Part shown: positions 35,090-44,394 of the stretch, in pieces
Layout of the letters: every line of letters starts with the position of its first letter
Position numbering within the stretch: the first letter of the stretch is position 1
Source of the DNA: Lentimicrobiaceae bacterium
Lineage (GTDB): Bacteria; Bacteroidota; Bacteroidia; Bacteroidales; Lentimicrobiaceae
Assembly (NCBI GenBank): GCA_020636745.1
Contig: JACJXH010000004.1
Span: forward strand, 124,001 to 188,000
Direction of reading: 5' to 3'
Length of the DNA stretch: 64,000 nucleotides
Notes under the pieces: generated by a model
Seen by the model: the letters and a program-made list of their open reading frames with translations, nothing else
Database searches by the model: none
What the model was told of the DNA's origin: nothing
Position numbers and translations under genes: made by a program

Positions 35090-35120
35090 TTGGTGGGCAA
35101 AGAAAGAAAACGTATTTTTG
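35090..35120 (+). promoter_or_regulatory. Promoter of the UvrD-type helicase gene
   Basis: TTG at 35090-35092, 20 bases, TATTTTTG at 35113-35120. The predicted start is about 16 bases before the GTG at 35143, so the leader is very short. Confidence 0.75.
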
Positions 35121-35142
35121 CAGCATAAACAGAAGGAATAAC

Positions 35143-37431
35143 GTGTCGGATATATTAAATCAGCTTAATGAAGCTCAAAGACTTGCCGTGACCACCAGTA
35201 ACGGCCCCGTTATGGTGATTGCCGGTGCCGGTTCAGGCAAGACCAGAGTACTAACCTACAGAATAGCTCATATGCTCAGTCAGGGGACTGATCCTTTTCA
35301 GATTCTGGCGCTTACATTTACCAACAAAGCAGCCAAGGAGATGAAAGAGCGTATAACCAGCCTTGTTGGAAGCAGTGATGCCCGCAATGTATGGATGGGT
35401 ACATTTCATTCCGTATTCGCTAAAATACTTCGTATTGAAGGCCATCATCTGGGTTATTCTTCCAATTTTACCATTTACGACACTGACGATTCAAAAAGTC
35501 TGCTTAAGAATATTGTAAAGGAATTGCAGCTTGATCCAAAGGTTTACACTCCTGGCCAAATCATGTCGAGGATTTCATCGGCAAAATCAAACCTGATTAC
35601 GGCACAGGAGTACAATGCAAACAGCGAGATAATGAGCCAGGACAAGGCAGCAAACCGACCCATGACCGGCGATATTTATCTTCATTACACTGCCCGCTGT
35701 TTTAAAGCCGGCGCTATGGATTTTGACGATTTACTGGTCAATACCAATATATTGCTGCGCGATTTCCCTGAAGTTCTCTTTAAATACCAGCAAAAATTCA
35801 AATACATACTGGTAGATGAGTACCAGGACACCAATCATGCGCAGTATCTTATTGTGAAAAAACTCGCAGCCCGCCACGAAAACATCTGCGTAGTTGGTGA
35901 CGACGCCCAAAGCATATACTCATTCAGGGGAGCCAACATACAAAATATCCTGAATTTCAGAAATGACTATCCGGATTTGAAAGTATTCAAACTGGAGCAA
36001 AACTACCGTTCAACCAAAGTGATTGTGAACGCGGCCAACAGCATTATTTCTCACAACAAGGATCAGATATTTAAAGAAGTATGGACCGATAATGACGAAG
36101 GAAATCTGATTCAGGTATTAAAAGCAGGCAGCGATACTGAAGAAGGTAGTTTGGTAGCCAATTCGATTTTCCAGACTAAAATGAACGAGCAGTTGCCCAA
36201 CAGCGATTTTGCAATACTCTACCGCACCAATGCACAATCGAGGGCCATTGAAGAGGCGTTGCGCAAGCTAAACATACCCTACCGGATATACGGCGGATTG
36301 TCGTTTTACAAACGCAAGGAAATCAAAGACCTGCTCGCCTACTTCAGGCTGGTAGTTAATACCAAAGATGATGAAGCATTTAACCGGATTATTAATTATC
36401 CGGTTCGCGGAATTGGCAATACAACATTAGAAAAACTGGAGTTGGCTGCCTCCAATGCCAATATCAGCCTTTTTGAAGTTGCTTCATCAGTCGGGCACTA
36501 TGTACCTGGTCTGGCAAGAAATACAGCCACGAAAATTGAGGAATTTACAACGATGATTTCCTCGTTTCACGCCCAGCTCGAAAAAGCAAATGCTTACGAA
36601 CTTGGCCATAAAATAGCAGCTCATTCAGGTTTATTGAAGGAATTGGCAGCCGACCAGTCAGACGAAGGGCTCTCACGTCAGCAAAACAGCGAAGAGTTGC
36701 TCAATGCCATGAAAGATTTTTGCGAGAAGGAACTGACTCTTTTTCCCGGAGAACAGGAAGAAATAACTGACAATCAGGAAGTGCATCGTTCACTCGATCT
36801 TTTCATGCAGGAAATCTCCTTGATGACTGATGCAGATAGTGATGACAAAGACGATAACAACAAAGTAACGCTGATGACAATTCATGCAGCCAAAGGCCTT
36901 GAGTTTCCATATGTTTACATTGTTGGAGTAGAAGAAAACCTGTTTCCGTCAATGATGTCGCTGCAAACCAGGGCCGAAATAGAAGAAGAGCGGCGGCTCT
37001 TTTATGTAGCTGTTACCCGGGCTGAAAAACGGGTTACCTTATCATATGCCGAAAGTCGTTATCGCTGGGGCAACCTGACCATGAATGAACCCAGCCGGTT
37101 TCTTGAAGAAATTGATGAAATGTATCTTGAAAAAACAACACGCAGGGTGCAGCCAAAACCCATGGCTTCGTCGCCCGTAATGCAGAAAGCACCGGTTTTT
37201 ATCAAGAAAAACATGAAAAAAGTTTCTGAAGCGGGACCAGGCTCTGAAAAAAACTTTGACACTCCGATTGAAAAAATTCAACCGGGTGTTGAAGTTGAAC
37301 ATGAACGTTTTGGCAAAGGCAAAGTACTGAGTATTGAAGGAAATGGCTCCAACATCAAAGCCACGGTTTTCTTTGCACTTGTTGGACAGAAGCAGTTGTT
37401 GCTCAAATTTGCAAAACTCAGGCTGCTATAA
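35143..37431 (+). CDS. uvrD: UvrD/PcrA-type superfamily 1 DNA helicase
   Basis: 762 residues with a GTG start (MSDILNQLNEAQRLAV; no ATG nearby fits). This 3'-5' helicase acts in nucleotide excision and mismatch repair or in clearing recombination intermediates. Motifs: IAGAGSGKTRVLTYR (Walker A, about 27-41), LTFTNKAAKEMKERI (Ia), LVDEYQDTN (II), GDDAQSIYSFRGA (III), LEQNYRST (IV), TIHAAKGLEFPYVYIVG (V) and RRLFYVAVTRAEKRV (VI). The C-terminus ends in a Tudor-like segment GVEVEHERFGKGKVLSIEG, typical of PcrA/UvrD. Stands alone after its own promoter. Confidence 0.95.
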   Translation: MSDILNQLNEAQRLAVTTSNGPVMVIAGAGSGKTRVLTYRIAHMLSQGTDPFQILALTFTNKAAKEMKERITSLVGSSDARNVWMGTFHSVFAKILRIEGHHLGYSSNFTIYDTDDSKSLLKNIVKELQLDPKVYTPGQIMSRISSAKSNLITAQEYNANSEIMSQDKAANRPMTGDIYLHYTARCFKAGAMDFDDLLVNTNILLRDFPEVLFKYQQKFKYILVDEYQDTNHAQYLIVKKLAARHENICVVGDDAQSIYSFRGANIQNILNFRNDYPDLKVFKLEQNYRSTKVIVNAANSIISHNKDQIFKEVWTDNDEGNLIQVLKAGSDTEEGSLVANSIFQTKMNEQLPNSDFAILYRTNAQSRAIEEALRKLNIPYRIYGGLSFYKRKEIKDLLAYFRLVVNTKDDEAFNRIINYPVRGIGNTTLEKLELAASNANISLFEVASSVGHYVPGLARNTATKIEEFTTMISSFHAQLEKANAYELGHKIAAHSGLLKELAADQSDEGLSRQQNSEELLNAMKDFCEKELTLFPGEQEEITDNQEVHRSLDLFMQEISLMTDADSDDKDDNNKVTLMTIHAAKGLEFPYVYIVGVEENLFPSMMSLQTRAEIEEERRLFYVAVTRAEKRVTLSYAESRYRWGNLTMNEPSRFLEEIDEMYLEKTTRRVQPKPMASSPVMQKAPVFIKKNMKKVSEAGPGSEKNFDTPIEKIQPGVEVEHERFGKGKVLSIEGNGSNIKATVFFALVGQKQLLLKFAKLRLL

Positions 37432-37778
37432 CCCGGCATAAATCAAAAAAAGACTGAAATGAACAGTCAATGCAAGCAGTTTTACATCAGCAAGCATCAG
37501 TCATATTGCCATGCCGGCCAGAATAATAGCCTAAAAAGAAAAGCTTTTTTAATCTGGCATATACTCTGATTCAAATATTTAGTATCTTTGCATCGGAAAG
37601 ATTCATCCCCGTTATCTCCTGACTTTACATAACAGAAACCTCTTTATATTTTCAGCCACGGAACTGATGAATCGTTTTTATATTATAGGTAGTTGATATT
37701 AAACCATCTTATCCTGCCGGATTTTAAATCCTACGAATACGCATCAAAAAGATCTTTTCAGCACAACAAATTGATTTT
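37432..37778. other. Intergenic region with the DUF4290-murA promoter and a long leader
   Basis: 347 bases without a gene. It contains a -7 box at 37583-37590 and then a ~180-base leader. An 8-bp inverted repeat GATTCATC (37600-37607) / GATGAATC (37666-37673) followed by GTTTTT spans the first part of this leader and could act as an attenuator or mark a short RNA. The first ~130 bases show only a weak GACTG/CAGTC hairpin after uvrD. Confidence 0.55.
37583..37590 (+). promoter_or_regulatory. -7 element TATCTTTG upstream of DUF4290-murA
   Basis: TATCTTTG followed by CATC, an exact match to TAnnTTTG. A clear TTG at about 19 bases upstream is missing. It is about 190 bases from the ATG at 37779. 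Confidence 0.55.
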
Positions 37779-38450
37779 ATGGATTATAACAGCACGCGTG
37801 AAAAACTCATTATACCTGAGTACGGACGCAATGTACAGAAAATGGCAGCCTATGTCCTGACCATAGAAGATCGTGAAAAAAGGACCAACCTGGCCAAAGC
37901 TCTGGTAAATATTATGTCGCAATTACATCCCGATCAGCGCGACACAGCCGATTACAAAAGAAAATTATGGGATCATCTGCATATTATTTCAAATTATCAG
38001 CTTGATGTTGATGGCCCTTTTCCGGCACCTTCACCTGAAGAAAGGCAGGAAAAACCACAGCGTATCCCCTACCCGCAGGAAATTATCAGGTTCAGGCCTT
38101 ATGGCAAGAATATTGCTAAAATCATTGAAAAAGCCTGCCTGTTTGAAGATGGCCCTGAAAAAGACGCCCTTGTTAAAAACATAGCCAACCATCTTAAAAA
38201 ATCCTACCTCAACTGGAATCGCGACTCAGTGAATGACGAACTGATTACCGACCACCTGAAAGAGCTTTCGCACGGCAAACTGAAGCTGAGCGACGATATG
38301 CGCCTTGCGCACACCAACGATTTGCTTTCTAAAAATACAGAGCAAAGAAACGCCCCTTCCAATTCAAACAATAACCGCAAGAAAAAATTCAACCCCAGAA
38401 ACGACAAGAACAGCAACTTCCGTGATATGCGGCACAGGAAAAAGAACTAA
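37779..38450 (+). CDS. DUF4290 protein
   Basis: 223 residues. MDYNSTREKLIIPEYGRNVQ and YVLTIEDREKRTNLAKALVN match the DUF4290 family, which I know only from Bacteroidota. The C-terminal ~45 residues are Asn/Lys/Arg-rich and probably disordered (NNNRKKKFNPRNDKN). Cytosolic, no catalytic motif. It is followed after 53 bases by murA, a pairing common in the phylum, which hints at a link with envelope growth; function unknown. Confidence 0.85.
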   Translation: MDYNSTREKLIIPEYGRNVQKMAAYVLTIEDREKRTNLAKALVNIMSQLHPDQRDTADYKRKLWDHLHIISNYQLDVDGPFPAPSPEERQEKPQRIPYPQEIIRFRPYGKNIAKIIEKACLFEDGPEKDALVKNIANHLKKSYLNWNRDSVNDELITDHLKELSHGKLKLSDDMRLAHTNDLLSKNTEQRNAPSNSNNNRKKKFNPRNDKNSNFRDMRHRKKN

Positions 38451-38503
38451 CTTACCTGCCTTTTAAAGCAATCATTGTTGTTCATCTTATTTTCAGGAGG
38501 AAT

Positions 38504-39814
38504 ATGAGTTCGTTTATCATCAACGGAGGCAAAAAATTAGCCGGAGAAATCACCCCACAGGGAGCAAAAAACGAAGCGCTGCAAATTTTGTGCGCTGTTT
38601 TACTTACCAAAGAAACAGTTACAATCAGCAATGTTCCCGACATAAGGGATGTGAATAAACTGATTGAATTGCTGGGCGACATGGGTGTAAAAGTGGCAAC
38701 CCAGGCCAAAGGGACTTATACCTTTAAAGCCGATGATGTAAACCTTGATTATTTAAAATCAGCTGATTTTCGTAAAAAAGGAGCCGGTTTGCGTGGCTCC
38801 ATTATGCTGCTCGGGCCTCTGCTTGCCAGATTTGGCAAAGGCTACATTCCACATCCGGGAGGCGATAAAATAGGAAGGCGCAGACTTGACACTCATTTTA
38901 TCGGACTGCAGAAACTGGGAGCACGTTTTGAGTCGGAAGGTACCAACAGCTTTTACAGCATCGACGCTTCTGAACTCAAAGGCTGCTATATGCTGCTTGA
39001 CGAAGCATCGGTTACCGGCACAGCCAATGTGCTGATGGCCGCTGTTATGGCCAAAGGCAAAACCACCATTTTTAACGCAGCCTGCGAACCATACCTGGTA
39101 CAACTGTGCCGTATGCTCAACCGCATGGGTGCCCAGATTTCAGGCGTAGGATCAAACCTGCTGACCATTGAAGGTGTTGACCAACTGAACGGAACAACAC
39201 ATACCATGCTGCCCGACATGATTGAAATTGGCAGTTTTATTGGTATGGCAGCCATGACAGGCTCAGCAATAACCATTAAAAACGTACAATACCAGGAATT
39301 GGGCATCATTCCTGAAGTATTTAGCCGACTGGGCATTGCCATGGAATTGCATGGAGACAACATCTACATTCCTGAACAGGAACATTACAAGGTAGAAACT
39401 TTTATGGATGGTTCAATCATGACCATCAGCGACGCCCCATGGCCCGGATTTACTCCCGACCTCATCAGTATAGCTCTGGTGGTAGCCACACAGGCACAAG
39501 GCAGCGTACTCATTCACCAGAAAATGTTTGAAAGCAGACTGTTTTTTGTTGACAAACTGATAGACATGGGCGCCCAGATTATTCTCTGCGATCCACACCG
39601 TGCTACAGTTATTGGCCTCGACAAACAGGTGCCGCTCAGGGGAATAACCATGTCGTCGCCCGACATCAGAGCCGGCGTTGCCCTGCTTATTGCAGCTCTA
39701 TCTGCTAAAGGCAAAAGCCAGATTGACAACATTGAGCAGATTGACAGAGGATATGAAAACATTGACGGAAGACTTCGAGCACTGGGCGCTGACATAGAGC
39801 GGGTTGAAAATTAA
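38504..39814 (+). CDS. murA: UDP-N-acetylglucosamine 1-carboxyvinyltransferase (Asp-type MurA)
   Basis: 436 residues. It transfers enolpyruvate from PEP to UDP-GlcNAc, the first committed step of peptidoglycan synthesis. Clear motifs are GAKNEALQILCA, RKKGAGLRGSIMLLGPLLAR and TVTGTANVLMAAV-type ASVTGTANVLMAAV. The active-site loop reads PHPGGDKIGRRRLDTH, so the Cys that fosfomycin alkylates (Cys115 in E. coli) is Asp121 here. That substitution is known to keep activity but confer fosfomycin insensitivity. It follows the DUF4290 gene and precedes grpE-dnaJ. Confidence 0.97.
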   Translation: MSSFIINGGKKLAGEITPQGAKNEALQILCAVLLTKETVTISNVPDIRDVNKLIELLGDMGVKVATQAKGTYTFKADDVNLDYLKSADFRKKGAGLRGSIMLLGPLLARFGKGYIPHPGGDKIGRRRLDTHFIGLQKLGARFESEGTNSFYSIDASELKGCYMLLDEASVTGTANVLMAAVMAKGKTTIFNAACEPYLVQLCRMLNRMGAQISGVGSNLLTIEGVDQLNGTTHTMLPDMIEIGSFIGMAAMTGSAITIKNVQYQELGIIPEVFSRLGIAMELHGDNIYIPEQEHYKVETFMDGSIMTISDAPWPGFTPDLISIALVVATQAQGSVLIHQKMFESRLFFVDKLIDMGAQIILCDPHRATVIGLDKQVPLRGITMSSPDIRAGVALLIAALSAKGKSQIDNIEQIDRGYENIDGRLRALGADIERVEN

Positions 39815-39903
39815 TTTAAAATAGCTGACAATTTGACGTTTTACCTTCGATGGCAAACAATTTGTATTGAAGGCTTGACTTTTATTGTTTCTGAATTTAT
39901 CAA

Positions 39904-40521
39904 ATGAAAATTTTTTCGAATATGACTAAACAGCACAAAAATAAGCCTGAAACAGACGTAAAAACAGAAAAAACCGGCAATGGCGAAGGCCAGGCCGAAA
40001 CACAGGCAACTGACATAAATGCACCAACCGGAGAAAATGAACCGACAGAAGGTCAGGAAGAAAGTGCTGAGCAAAAAATTGCTGAGCTGAACAAAAAATA
40101 TACAGAATTGAACGAAAAATATCTTCGTTTGTACTCCGAATTTGACAATTTCAGAAAAAGAGCGCTGAAAGAGCGCATTGAACTGAGCAAAACAGCAACA
40201 GAAGATGTGATTACCGAATTACTTCCTGTTCTTGACGATTTTGAAAGAGCCATTGTCTCTTTTGATAAAGCAGAAAAGATTGAGCCACTGAAAGAAGGAA
40301 CAAACCTGATATACAACAAGTTTAAAAACACCTTGCAACAAAAAGGGCTTCAGGAAGCAGAAGCCATGGGACAGGTTTTTGACACTGATTTTCACGAAGC
40401 CATTGCCAATATACCATCTCCATCAGAAGATATGAAAAACAAAATTCTGGATGTAACGCAAAAAGGATATCTGCTGAATGGCAAAGTTATCAGGTTTGCA
40501 AAAGTTGTAGTTGGGAATTAA
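39904..40521 (+). CDS. grpE: Nucleotide exchange factor GrpE
   Basis: 205 residues. An acidic, low-complexity N-terminus (about 1-55) leads into a long coiled coil (KIAELNKKYTELNEKYLRLY) and then the compact beta domain with EFDNFRKRALKER, EAEAMGQVFDTDFHEAI and the terminal GYLLNGKVIRFAKVVV. It releases ADP from DnaK. A second Met (residue 7) is a possible start. dnaJ follows 87 bases later; dnaK is not in the window. Confidence 0.95.
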   Translation: MKIFSNMTKQHKNKPETDVKTEKTGNGEGQAETQATDINAPTGENEPTEGQEESAEQKIAELNKKYTELNEKYLRLYSEFDNFRKRALKERIELSKTATEDVITELLPVLDDFERAIVSFDKAEKIEPLKEGTNLIYNKFKNTLQQKGLQEAEAMGQVFDTDFHEAIANIPSPSEDMKNKILDVTQKGYLLNGKVIRFAKVVVGN

Positions 40522-40608
40522 GGTTTTTCTGTCAGCCCTATCCTGTTAAACCAGGACTGGCGGCGGTTAAACAAATATTGAAAGCAATTTGTACAAAGGA
40601 AACACAAA

Positions 40609-41760
40609 GTGACAAAAAGAGATTATTACGAAATACTGGGCGTAACGCGCAATGCCAATGAGTCGGAAATCAAGAAGGCTTACCGGCAGATGGCTCTTAA
40701 ATACCATCCTGACAAAAATCCGGGAAATAAGGAAGCCGAAGAGAAGTTTAAAGAAGCGGCTGAAGCATACGAAGTGCTGAGCAATGCTGAAAAACGCGCT
40801 CGTTACGATCAATTTGGGCACGACGGGCTTCGCAATGGCGGTGGCCAGGGAGGCTTTGGTGGCGGCATGAGCATGGACGACATCTTCAGCCAGTTTGGCG
40901 ACATCTTTGGCAGTGCGTTTGGTGGCGGATTTGGCGGTTTCAGCAGTGGCGGATCGCGCCGCAGAGTAAATAAAGGAACCAACCTCAGGGTTAAAGTTAA
41001 GCTTACATTAGAAGAAATTGCTACGGGTGTTGAGAAAAAAATCAAAGTAAACAAATTGGTAGGTTGCAGCACCTGTAATGGAACTGGTGCAGCCGGAGGT
41101 TCTTCTTTCTCAACCTGCTCCCACTGCCGTGGAACAGGCCAGGTAACCAGAGTCACCAGCACCTTTCTGGGACAGATGCAAACTACCTCAACCTGCCCTT
41201 ATTGTAACGGAGAAGGCCAAACCATTACCAACAAATGCACAACATGCGGCGGAAGCGGCACTACCAAAGGCGAAGAGGTTATCAGTCTGAATATTCCTGC
41301 CGGTGTTTCTGAAGGAATACAACTTTCGGTTGGCGGCAAAGGAAATGCTGCTCCCAGAGGTGGTGTTCCGGGTGATTTAATTGTTCAGATTGAAGAACTG
41401 CCTCATCCTGAACTTCTGCGTGACGGAAGCAATATCCTTTACGAACACTTTATCAGTTTCCCTGATGCAGCCATCGGCACATCAATTGAAATTCCGACTA
41501 TTGACGGAAGAGTTAAAATAAAAATCGAACCCGGAACACAAGGGGGTAAAGTTCTTCGGCTAAAAGGCAAAGGAATTCCTTCACTGAATGGTTACGGCCG
41601 GGGCGACCAACTGATTAATATAAGTGTCTGGACTCCAAAGCACCTGAGCCGTCAGGAACAGGAATTACTTGAAAAACTCAAACAATCAGAAAACTTCAAA
41701 CCACACCCCGGCGCAAAAGACAAATCGTTTTTTGACAGAATGAAAGAGTATTTTCAATAG
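40609..41760 (+). CDS. dnaJ: Chaperone DnaJ
   Basis: 383 residues with a GTG start (TKRDYYEILGVTRNA follows). The J domain has His33-Pro34-Asp35 that stimulates DnaK's ATPase. A Gly/Phe-rich linker follows (about 75-115, GGGFGGFSSGG). Four CxxCxGxG zinc motifs are intact (CSTCNGTG, CSHCRGTG, CPYCNGEG, CTTCGGSG), then the substrate-binding and dimerisation domains. Forms a grpE-dnaJ pair ending in a terminator. Confidence 0.97.
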   Translation: MTKRDYYEILGVTRNANESEIKKAYRQMALKYHPDKNPGNKEAEEKFKEAAEAYEVLSNAEKRARYDQFGHDGLRNGGGQGGFGGGMSMDDIFSQFGDIFGSAFGGGFGGFSSGGSRRRVNKGTNLRVKVKLTLEEIATGVEKKIKVNKLVGCSTCNGTGAAGGSSFSTCSHCRGTGQVTRVTSTFLGQMQTTSTCPYCNGEGQTITNKCTTCGGSGTTKGEEVISLNIPAGVSEGIQLSVGGKGNAAPRGGVPGDLIVQIEELPHPELLRDGSNILYEHFISFPDAAIGTSIEIPTIDGRVKIKIEPGTQGGKVLRLKGKGIPSLNGYGRGDQLINISVWTPKHLSRQEQELLEKLKQSENFKPHPGAKDKSFFDRMKEYFQ

Positions 41761-41784
41761 ATTTGCGTTAACATATAAACATTC

Positions 41785-41822
41785 AAAGGATGGTTTGTGT
41801 CACATAAATCATCCTTTTTTTT
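41785..41822 (+). terminator. dnaJ terminator
   Basis: AAAGGATGGTTT / AAATCATCCTTT (one G-T pair) around a 9-base loop, followed by T residues, 25 bases after the dnaJ stop codon. Confidence 0.85.
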
Positions 41823-41972
41823 CACAAATTGCCGGTTTTGATTTCAGGAATTTTCAAATCAATTTTGTGATGATGAATTTCGCCTGAAATCGAAACACCA
41901 GCTTAAAAGGATTATTTCAACCATTCAATTGATTCGCATTCATCAATCAACCCATTTAATATCAGCCAGGCT

Positions 41973-42923
41973 ATGTCTTATTTTTCAGCCAAAAACATAA
42001 CCAAGAGATATGCCAACCACACGGCATTGTCCAATGTGAGCATCGAGGTTCCCGAGCAATCTATTTTCGGTCTTTTGGGCCCTAACGGAGCAGGAAAAAC
42101 TTCGTTGATTCGGATTATAAATCAGATAACAGGCCCCGATGAAGGAGAAGTATTTTTCGGAAGCGAAAAACTTGCTCCGCATCACATCAATAAAATAGGA
42201 TATCTGCCCGAAGAACGCGGATTGTACAAAAAAATGAAAGTTGGCGAGCAGGCTCTTTACCTTGCTCAGCTCAAAGGCGTTAGCAAGGCCGATGCTCTTA
42301 AACGACTAAAATACTGGTTTGAAAAATTTGAAATCCAAACCTGGTGGAACAGGAAAGTGGAAGAGCTCTCCAAAGGAATGCAGCAGAAAGTACAATTCAT
42401 TGTTACGATCATTCATGAGCCATCCTTGCTCATTTTTGATGAACCATTCAGCGGTTTCGACCCCATCAATGTAAATCTGCTGAAAGAAGAGATCCTTAAC
42501 TTGCGAAATAACGGAGCAACCATTATTTTTTCAACCCACAACATGGCCTCAGTTGAAGAATTATGCGACAATATTGCACTGATAAACAATTCGCACAAAA
42601 TACTGGAAGGCAAGGTCAAAGACATTAAAAAGACTTATAAGACAAATACTTTTTCGTTGGAATATGATGGCTTTGCAGGCTCACTCAAATCCATTCTTCC
42701 TCAGGATTTCAAACTATTAGAGGAAGTTCAGGACGATGAATTATTCAGGGTAGCAGTACAATTGCCCAAAGGCACCAGCCAGAATCAGCTTATCAACGCA
42801 GTGCTTCCGCACATCAACCTGCATTCATTCAACGAAATTATTCCAAAGATGAATGAAATTTTCATCGAAACAGTGAATTCTTCCATCAATCATTCAGCTA
42901 ACACTCAAAATAACCAGGCATGA
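41973..42923 (+). CDS. ABC transporter ATP-binding protein
   Basis: 316 residues. Walker A is GPNGAGKTS (36-44), the signature is the variant ELSKGMQQKVQF, and Walker B with D-loop is LLIFDEPFSGFDPINV; the H-loop is STHNMAS. The ~95-residue C-terminal extension is typical of NatA-like exporter ATPases. It overlaps the permease gene by 4 bases (ATGA), so the two subunits are made together. Substrate unknown; sodium, peptide or antibiotic export are all known for this group. Confidence 0.92.
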   Translation: MSYFSAKNITKRYANHTALSNVSIEVPEQSIFGLLGPNGAGKTSLIRIINQITGPDEGEVFFGSEKLAPHHINKIGYLPEERGLYKKMKVGEQALYLAQLKGVSKADALKRLKYWFEKFEIQTWWNRKVEELSKGMQQKVQFIVTIIHEPSLLIFDEPFSGFDPINVNLLKEEILNLRNNGATIIFSTHNMASVEELCDNIALINNSHKILEGKVKDIKKTYKTNTFSLEYDGFAGSLKSILPQDFKLLEEVQDDELFRVAVQLPKGTSQNQLINAVLPHINLHSFNEIIPKMNEIFIETVNSSINHSANTQNNQA

Positions 42924-44329
42924 ACAGGACGATACTTGTCATCAAACGCGAATACCTGTCTCGGGTTCAGAAAAAATCTTTTATCATCATGACCATTCTG
43001 GGGCCCATTTTAATGGCAGCCCTGTTTATTGTGCCGGCCTACCTGGCACAAATGTCGGATGAAACCAAACAGGTTGCCATTCTTGATGAAACAGGATGGT
43101 TTATTAATAAATTTGAGAATTCCGACAATTTCACTTTCGAATACGTAGTTGAAGATTTAGAAACAGCCAAATTAAATCTTTCAGCCAGTAAAGGCTATGC
43201 ATTGCTTTATATACCGCGCCCATCGGCCAGTATTCCATCAGCAGCGGTGGTTTACAGCGAAAAACAGGTAAGCCTCGACTTAAAAAGTTACATTAAAAAT
43301 GTAATGTCAAAAGAGGTTGAGAATCAAAAACTTGGCGCTGAAATTCTAAAGGAAATCAACAGAGTAAATCCTCAATATAAAGCATCAGATGCCGACTCAA
43401 TTGCCAAAGAAAGCCGCATTAGTGAGGAAATACTGAAAAATATCAAAACCAACATTACTCTGACCTCCATTCAAATGGGCGAAGAAGGTACAGAAAAGAA
43501 AAGCTTCACAGAAGTAAGCATGGGTGTGGGTATGTTTGCGGGCATCCTTATTTACTTCTTTATCTTTCTTTTCGGTGCACAGGTAATGCGTGGTGTGATA
43601 GAAGAAAAGGTAAGCCGCATTGTAGAAGTGATTGTTTCGTCGGTCAAACCATTTCAGTTAATGATGGGAAAGATCGTTGGTGTAGCGCTCGTTGGACTTA
43701 CTCAGTTCATGCTCTGGGTTGTTTTAACACTTGCACTGGTTACAGTTTTTCAAACCATCATGCCTGATAAAATAAAACAGGCCAACGCCACTGAAGCTTT
43801 TAATCCGGGAACGAGAATCCCGGCCGACGCCAACACTGCAATTATTACCGAAGAAACTGAAAATCAGGATGGGTTATCCCGGATTATGGAGGCCCTGGGC
43901 TCTATTAATTATGGAGTAATGATTGGTTCTTTTATATTTTATTTCCTGGGAGGATATCTCCTTTACGGCGCCATGTTTGCCGCCATCGGGGCTGCTGTTG
44001 ACAACGAAACAGATACGCAGCAATTTATGATGCCGGTAACAATTCCGCTGATTCTGTCGATTGTTATGGCTCAGTTTGTAATCAATAACCCTGAAGGGCC
44101 TGTAGCTTTCTGGTTCTCTATGATTCCGTTCACCTCACCCATCATTATGATGGTCAGGATTCCTTTCGGAGTGCCCTACTGGGAACTTGCGCTATCTATG
44201 GTTATTCTGACCATTACATTCATAGGTTCAGTATGGTTAGCCGGCAGAATATATCGCACCGGAATACTGATGTATGGCAAAAAAGTGAGTTGGGGCGAAA
44301 TGTGGAAATGGTTGTTTTATAAAGGATAA
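42920..44329 (+). CDS. ABC-2 type permease (NatB-like)
   Basis: 469 residues. A membrane helix near the N-terminus (FIIMTILGPILMAALFIVPA) is followed by a large extracytoplasmic domain (about 45-195) and a cluster of helices from about 200 on, including FAGILIYFFIFLFGAQVMRG and the conserved EEKVSRIVEVIVSSVKP-type coupling segment. This is the ABC2_membrane_3/NatB architecture. Partner of the ATPase encoded immediately upstream. No terminator is visible before the regulator gene 65 bases downstream, so they may be co-transcribed. Confidence 0.9.
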   Translation: MNRTILVIKREYLSRVQKKSFIIMTILGPILMAALFIVPAYLAQMSDETKQVAILDETGWFINKFENSDNFTFEYVVEDLETAKLNLSASKGYALLYIPRPSASIPSAAVVYSEKQVSLDLKSYIKNVMSKEVENQKLGAEILKEINRVNPQYKASDADSIAKESRISEEILKNIKTNITLTSIQMGEEGTEKKSFTEVSMGVGMFAGILIYFFIFLFGAQVMRGVIEEKVSRIVEVIVSSVKPFQLMMGKIVGVALVGLTQFMLWVVLTLALVTVFQTIMPDKIKQANATEAFNPGTRIPADANTAIITEETENQDGLSRIMEALGSINYGVMIGSFIFYFLGGYLLYGAMFAAIGAAVDNETDTQQFMMPVTIPLILSIVMAQFVINNPEGPVAFWFSMIPFTSPIIMMVRIPFGVPYWELALSMVILTITFIGSVWLAGRIYRTGILMYGKKVSWGEMWKWLFYKG

Positions 44330-44394
44330 CCGCTCTTTTGGGCAATTTTGATTTTTGAATAAAAAAGGTTAAAAAATAATTACCAGACAATACC

